DNA of 64,000 nt, taken from the NCBI RefSeq assembly GCF_008042035.1, contig NZ_RDBL01000009.1, positions 62,001 to 126,000 on the forward strand. The letters are read 5' to 3'. The stretch is from Streptomyces sp. col6 (GTDB taxonomy: Bacteria > Actinomycetota > Actinomycetes > Streptomycetales > Streptomycetaceae). Below, one piece after another: positions 59,749-64,000 of the stretch. The translations under genes were made by a program, and so were the position numbers. Numbering within the stretch: the stretch's first letter is position 1; each line of letters opens with the position of its first letter. The notes beneath the pieces were generated by a model that worked only from the letters and a program-made list of their open reading frames with translations, ran no database searches and had not been told where the DNA came from.

Positions 59749-59767
59749 TACATACAGTGTGTACGTA
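59749..59767. promoter_or_regulatory. near-perfect 19-bp palindrome between divergent genes
   Basis: TACATACA and TGTACGTA match as reverse complements at seven of eight positions around a 3-bp spacer. The site lies 29 bp before the MDR reductase start, in the 121-bp region shared with the divergent nitroreductase gene. Likely operator of a TetR-type repressor, such as that encoded at 56854-57492. Confidence 0.6.
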
Positions 59768-59841
59768 AAGAGGGGTCGGACGCCCGCACCACGTTCACAT
59801 CGGCCGGAATACGCGCGTGCGGAGGGCGGTTGCAGCGGAAC

Positions 59842-60402
59842 ATGCGCGATTCCCAGGACACGCCCGGTGGCATACACCCGCTGCTCGCAGGGCGTTTCAG
59901 CCCCTACCAGTTCGACCCGTCGGCGCGTGTGGACGACCAAGCCCTCGGATTGCTCCTGGAAGCCGCGCGGTGGGCGCCGTCGGCGGGGAACTCCCAGCCC
60001 TGGGGCTTCTTCCTGGGCAGGCCCGGTGAACCGGACCACGACCGGCTGCTCTCGCACCTCGCACCGAGCTCGGCCCGCTGGGCGGCGGACGCCGGCCTGC
60101 TCGTCGTCACGCTGACGCGCCGTCACGTCGACGCCACGCCGCTGCTCTACTCCGAGTTCGCGGACTACGACCTCGGCCAGGCCGTCGCCCATTTGACGGT
60201 GCAGGCCCAGGCCCTGGGGCTGGCCACGCACCAATTCCGGGCCTTCGACCTGGAAGGTCTCACCAAGGACCTCGACCCGAACCCGGGCTGGGCGATCGTC
60301 TCCATGGTCGCTGTGGGCAAGGCGGTGGGGGAACCGCGGGAGGGACGCGGCCGACGCAGCGCCGCGCACCTGCGCTCCGCTCCCTGGGCACCGGCGGAGT
60401 GA
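59842..60402 (+). CDS. nitroreductase-family protein
   Basis: FMN-dependent nitroreductase-like protein of 186 residues: RFSPYQFDPSARVDDQALGLLLEAARWAPSAGNSQPWGFF is the conserved RSxRxF...ARxAPSxxNxQPW pattern (the first arginine is changed), and ALGLATHQFRAF near 140 is the second helix. These reduce nitro, quinone or flavin substrates, often in stress responses. The ATG at 59842 has only a weak ribosome binding site. Divergent from the oxidoreductase operon and perhaps co-regulated. Confidence 0.83.
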   Translation: MRDSQDTPGGIHPLLAGRFSPYQFDPSARVDDQALGLLLEAARWAPSAGNSQPWGFFLGRPGEPDHDRLLSHLAPSSARWAADAGLLVVTLTRRHVDATPLLYSEFADYDLGQAVAHLTVQAQALGLATHQFRAFDLEGLTKDLDPNPGWAIVSMVAVGKAVGEPREGRGRRSAAHLRSAPWAPAE

Positions 60403-60460
60403 CAGACGAGTTCACCGCCCGTTTCACAACCCGCTGTGGAGAACTCTGTTCAGCGATCGG

Positions 60461-61396
60461 CTACAGCAGTGGAGCGTCTTCGCCCGCCGGCCGTTCAACA
60501 CGGTGCACCGAAGCGGCTTCCCTGAGAGCGCTCAGCATGCTGCGCACGACGACCTGGTCGAGGGAGACGTCGCGTACGGCGGCCTGGATCGACCTGATCG
60601 GTTGCGGATTGTGCACGTCCCGGAGGGTGACGCCGTGGTGGCGATTGGCCAGCCCCAACCGCGGAATGAGCGCCACCCCGAGCCGAGCGGCGACGAACCC
60701 CTGGGCGGTTGCGTAGTCCTCGCTCTGCACCACGAAGTCAGGAGTGAAGCCCGCCGCGGAACACGCGGTCATGATGATGTCGAGGCACGTACCGTCCGAG
60801 GACTCGCTTCCCACCCAGGGCTCGTCCGCCAGATCGGCAAGGTCGAGCCGCCCCTTCCGGGCCAGCCGGTGGTCCTTGGGCAGCACGACGAGATACGGGT
60901 CGTCGACCAGACGCACCAACTGCACCCCCTCACGACGGCTGTTCCGGGGCTGCACCACGATGGCCAGGTCTGCTTGATGCCTGATGACCTCCTGCAGGGG
61001 ATCATCTGCTTCGAGAACGCCCAGATCGATGCGTACGCGGGGGTGTTTACGTCGGAGCGACGCCACGGCCGGTGCTACCAATTCCGCTCCGGCGGTCGCG
61101 AAGTACCGCAGGGAGATGTGCCCGGTACGCCCCGCCCGCAGGTCGGAGAGCGCTGTCTCCGCTTCGGCGACCTGTTGACCGATGCGGGCCGCGTAGTCGG
61201 TCAGGATGAGCCCGGCGGCCGTCGGCTGGACTCCCCGGCCGACCCGTTCCAGAAGAGGGAGGCCGACCTGCTTCTCCAGGGCTGTCATCTGCTGGCTGAT
61301 GGCCGAAGGGGTGTACCCGAGGTGGGCGGCCGCGGCAGTGACAGAACCACTGGTGACGACAGACCTGAGGATTTGCATACGCCGGACGTCCAACAT
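60461..61396 (-). CDS. LysR-family transcriptional regulator
   Basis: LysR regulator of 311 residues: helix-turn-helix (about 1-60, RRMQILRSVVTSGSVTAAAAHLGYTPSAISQQMTALE) and a full effector domain (about 92-300). The subfamily start MLDVRRMQ is typical of actinobacterial regulators of catabolic genes. It is convergent with the nitroreductase, so its target may lie beyond the 284-bp gap at its front. Ligand unknown. Confidence 0.88.
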   Translation of the reverse strand: MLDVRRMQILRSVVTSGSVTAAAAHLGYTPSAISQQMTALEKQVGLPLLERVGRGVQPTAAGLILTDYAARIGQQVAEAETALSDLRAGRTGHISLRYFATAGAELVAPAVASLRRKHPRVRIDLGVLEADDPLQEVIRHQADLAIVVQPRNSRREGVQLVRLVDDPYLVVLPKDHRLARKGRLDLADLADEPWVGSESSDGTCLDIIMTACSAAGFTPDFVVQSEDYATAQGFVAARLGVALIPRLGLANRHHGVTLRDVHNPQPIRSIQAAVRDVSLDQVVVRSMLSALREAASVHRVERPAGEDAPLL

Positions 61397-61680
61397 GGAC
61401 GCCAGCCTAACGACAGCCCCTGACCCGCCACCTCGGGCTCGCTGGCCACCGGACTCGTGATCCCGCACCGACGCGAACGCGGCCGGACCGGGCTGATCAA
61501 CACCTCCCGCATGACGGGGGAGCCTCAGGTCAGTCCGTCCGCCCGGGAATCGGCCGCGGCGAAGCGGGCCAGTAGGGTCGCCGCTCGTAGTGGCTGAGGA
61601 TCACCCGCATCGGCAACGGCCGCTCCGCGTCACCGTGGGGCCAGGCCCGTAGCCGGACCCGCGGTGACACGGAGCACGGT

Positions 61681-62409
61681 TCATGAGGGCCGGCAGGAAG
61701 GCCGGACGGTGCGCAGTTCGGTCCTCAGTACGGGCGTGCCGTCGACAGGCGCCGGATCCTCCGCGGTCGGCTCGATTCCGCCGGCAGCGATCTTGTCGAG
61801 CGTCTTCAGACCGGCGGCGCCGACCGTGCCGAACACCGTGTAATCCGGCCGCAGTACGGAGTCACCGTAGACGACGAAGAACTGCGAACCGTTCGTGTTC
61901 GGCCCGGCATTGGCCATCGCCAGCAAGCCGCGCCCGTAAATGCGACGGGCACCGGTCGGATCACTCGGTGCCGGCGGCAGGTCCACCGGCAGCTCGTCCT
62001 TGTACGCGTACCCCGGTCCACCCTCGCCGGTGCCGGTCGGGTCGCCGCACTGCAGGACCTTCAGCGTCGGATACGCCGTCAGCCGATGACAGACCGTACG
62101 GTCGTAGAACCGGTGCCGGGCCAGGTGCGTGAAGCTCTGGACCGTGCAGGGTGCCTTCGCCCGGTCCAGACGCAGGGGAAGCGGCCCCTGGCTGGTCGGG
62201 ACAGCCATATCGGCCGTGCCGTGACCCGGGGTGTGCCGCGGGTCGGGCGGCAGGGGAACCGGCCGCGCCGCCGGCTCGTCCGGTGTCTGGGAGTACTGGC
62301 AAGGGCCGTGCGTGGTTCGCGGCGGAGCTTCGGAAGCGGACGCGGTGACGCCGCCCCCGGACACGACCAACGTCAATACCGCCAACGCGGTCATGAAACC
62401 TCGGTTCAT
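61681..62409 (-). CDS. secreted cyclophilin-type peptidyl-prolyl isomerase
   Basis: Exported isomerase of 242 residues. The signal peptide (about 6-27) is followed by a linker with CQYSQTPDEP, then the cyclophilin domain: YDRTVCHRLTAYPTLKVLQCGDPTGTGEGGPGY (FHR motif seen as CHR, with catalytic arginine kept) and GSQFFVVYGDSVLRPDYTVFG. Three cysteines may form disulfides in the envelope. It catalyses prolyl cis-trans change in exported proteins. Start at 62409 is chosen because it gives the signal peptide, GCAGG just before. Lone gene. Confidence 0.88.
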   Translation of the reverse strand: MNRGFMTALAVLTLVVSGGGVTASASEAPPRTTHGPCQYSQTPDEPAARPVPLPPDPRHTPGHGTADMAVPTSQGPLPLRLDRAKAPCTVQSFTHLARHRFYDRTVCHRLTAYPTLKVLQCGDPTGTGEGGPGYAYKDELPVDLPPAPSDPTGARRIYGRGLLAMANAGPNTNGSQFFVVYGDSVLRPDYTVFGTVGAAGLKTLDKIAAGGIEPTAEDPAPVDGTPVLRTELRTVRPSCRPS

Positions 62410-62673
62410 CCTGCACACCCTCCAAAAGATCGTCAGATTTCGGAGCGCTCGCAGTCTAAGGCGCGGCCCGCCGGCCGAGTACCCGTCCGCAAGCCACATT
62501 CGCCTCCTTCGCGGCGGAGCCGTCCCGCCCCGTCGTCCTCACCGACACCACAAATACGGCCGGTGGGAGCCCGAGAACCCGGGATGATCTGAAGGAACGG
62601 CCTTGAAGGGGAACCCGGGCCCCATTCGTGAGCCCATGCAATCGTCTGGGGGTACGACCGGACCTCGCTGCTG

Positions 62674-63582
62674 CTAGTGCCCGGGGCTGCTCGCCGAGGC
62701 CGCCTGGGCCCTCTCCAGCAGGATCTCGGTGAAGGCTTGCACCTTCGGGGTGCAGTTCGTGGCCGACCACAGGAGGCCGTACTCGACCAGTGGTGCGTCG
62801 CTGAACGGTACGTAGACGACGTCGGGGCGCGAGTAGTACTGGGCGGCGCGGGCGCACGTGGGGGAGACGCCCTTGCCCGCGCCGACCAGGGCGAGCACCT
62901 CCTGCCAAGCTGTCGTGAACGGACCCCGCGCAATGGGCCGCCCCTTGGGCGTGCGGTGCGGGTAGTGGTGGTCGAGGAAGTACTGGGGCTGGCCCGTGAC
63001 GGTGATCAGGGGGACTTCCGAGAGATCCTCGAGTGAGACGGTGTCCCGCCGGGCGAAGGGGTGGCCGACGGGAACGACAAGCGCACGGGGCTCGGAGAAG
63101 AGGACCGGCCCGTTGACGATGTCCGGCTCGTCGATGGGAAGTTCGACCAACTGGATGTCGTGTGTGCCGTTGCGCAGGGGACCGAGCGGGTCCAGGAGCG
63201 GCGACTCGTGGATGCGGACGAGGCAGTTGGGGTGGCGGGCCCGGAAGCTGTCGGTCGCGGCCACGACCAGTGTGCCGCACCACGCCGCTGAGTACGCGAC
63301 GTTGAGTTCGCCGGTGATGCCCTGACCGGCGGCCGTCGCGGCTGCCAGGGCTTCCTTGATCTGCTGGTAGCCGACGGCGAGGCCGTCCCGCAGGACCATG
63401 CCGGTGGGCGTGAGCTGGACGCTGCGGCTGGTTCGCTTGAACAGCTCGGCACCGATGGCACGTTCCTGTTTTTTGATGGTCTGGCTGATCCGTGCCGGTG
63501 TGACGCGCATCCGCTCGGCCGTCCGGCCGAAGTGCAGTTCCTCAGCCAGCACCAGGAAGATCTCTATCTCCCGCAGTTCCAT
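62674..63582 (-). CDS. LysR-family transcriptional regulator
   Basis: LysR regulator of 302 residues: helix-turn-helix (about 1-60, REIEIFLVLAEELHFGRTAERMRVTPARISQTIKKQERAIGAELF) and the periplasmic-binding-like effector domain (about 90-295). ATG start, 126 bp from the divergent VOC gene. Probably controls that gene. Ligand unknown. Confidence 0.88.
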   Translation of the reverse strand: MELREIEIFLVLAEELHFGRTAERMRVTPARISQTIKKQERAIGAELFKRTSRSVQLTPTGMVLRDGLAVGYQQIKEALAAATAAGQGITGELNVAYSAAWCGTLVVAATDSFRARHPNCLVRIHESPLLDPLGPLRNGTHDIQLVELPIDEPDIVNGPVLFSEPRALVVPVGHPFARRDTVSLEDLSEVPLITVTGQPQYFLDHHYPHRTPKGRPIARGPFTTAWQEVLALVGAGKGVSPTCARAAQYYSRPDVVYVPFSDAPLVEYGLLWSATNCTPKVQAFTEILLERAQAASASSPGH

Positions 63583-63708
63583 GCCGCCCACCCCCGTTTC
63601 ATGTACCGCCGGCTTAACGGTCGTTGCAGGATACGACCTTGATGCCTCTCTTCCCGGGCGGGAGGGTGGACCGTGTGAGCAGCGGATATGCGGAGAAGGG
63701 CTCAGCGC

Positions 63709-64000
63709 ATGAACATCATCGGGTCGGCCATGGTCCTGACCGTCGACGACCCGGCCCTGTCGGCCCGGTTCTTCGTGAGCCACCTCGGGTTCCGTGAGGT
63801 ACTGGTGGCTCAGGGAGCAACCCACCTCTCCCGCGACGACGCGGCCACCGACATCGTCCTACGCGGCGGCGCCGGCCCCGGCACCTCGCAGCGGCACCCG
63901 CCCACACAGGTGCCCGCGGTCGTTTCCTACACGGTTACCGGAATCCACGCCGAGTACGAGCGTCTGCAACAAGAAGGGGCACGGATCACGGCCCCGCTGC
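63709..64000 (+). CDS. VOC-family (glyoxalase-like) protein, cut by window end
   Basis: Open frame of 97 residues to the window edge, with no stop inside. It begins MNIIGSAMVLTVDDPALSARFFVSHLGF, the first beta-alpha-beta module of vicinal oxygen chelate proteins, and continues with PAVVSYTVTGIHAEYERLQQEGA. Likely a small resistance or glyoxalase-type protein of usual length about 130 residues. RBS AAGGG lies nine bases before the ATG. Divergent from the LysR regulator, which probably controls it. Confidence 0.82.
   Translation, partial: MNIIGSAMVLTVDDPALSARFFVSHLGFREVLVAQGATHLSRDDAATDIVLRGGAGPGTSQRHPPTQVPAVVSYTVTGIHAEYERLQQEGARITAPL

Noticed and set aside
1..64000. CRISPR arrays, complete insertion sequences, prophage and biosynthetic megasynthases
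   Set aside because: No regularly spaced repeats, DDE transposases, phage structural genes, or ketosynthase/adenylation/terpene cyclase motifs were seen anywhere in the window.

Overview
The window is high-GC actinobacterial DNA, almost certainly a Streptomyces chromosome, probably outside the conserved core. The support is family-level: GTG and TTG starts with GAGG-type ribosome binding sites, Streptomyces-type small families (DUF5959, DUF5707, DUF5133, DUF7489), many one-component regulators (LysR, TetR, HxlR, DeoR, AraC, XRE) each beside one or two target genes, and no ribosomal, tRNA or housekeeping replication genes. I see no prophage, insertion sequence, CRISPR array or large biosynthetic cluster.

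Layout. 0-8.2 kb: a SLATT-like membrane protein with a TTA codon, an epoxide-hydrolase-like enzyme, a two-gene ABC exporter whose two nucleotide-binding domains have decayed in complementary ways, and a secreted GH64 beta-1,3-glucanase behind a perfect LacI-type palindrome. 8.2-16.7 kb: HxlR and LysR regulators with target genes, a gene-poor stretch (10.1-14 kb) holding a dehydrogenase remnant and small lineage-specific proteins, then two tandem 2H phosphoesterases, a small DUF7489 protein and a phosphoribosyltransferase. 16.8-32 kb: a NarL-type two-component pair, an AraC/PhyH dioxygenase module, a Rieske oxygenase, several GNAT acetyltransferases, a DUF218 membrane protein, a serine hydrolase below an unusual 35-bp palindrome, polyphosphate kinase 2, and small secreted or membrane proteins.

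32-46 kb: a methyltransferase, LysR and XRE regulators, an SDR, a secreted SGNH esterase, a very large secreted GH87 alpha-1,3-glucanase, then a TetX-like FAD monooxygenase diverging from a TetR regulator across two tetO-like operators, a SUKH-type protein, an MFS exporter and a coupled pair of uncharacterised genes. 46-64 kb: TetR/Dabb, DeoR with DUF4406-NudK, DUF1152, a SWIM zinc-finger protein, PhzF, a DMT exporter, leucyl aminopeptidase-RidA, an SDR lacking its catalytic tyrosine, a tightly coupled oxidoreductase-SnoaL-hydrolase operon, a nitroreductase, LysR regulators, a secreted cyclophilin and a VOC protein cut by the window end.

How it works together: most of the window is a mosaic of small divergent regulator-target units for detoxification and redox chemistry, several with a recognisable operator between the two genes. 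The two secreted glucanases attack the two main classes of 1,3-glucan in fungal walls, so they form a plausible lytic set even though they lie about 30 kb apart. All functions are read from sequence motifs; no database search was run.
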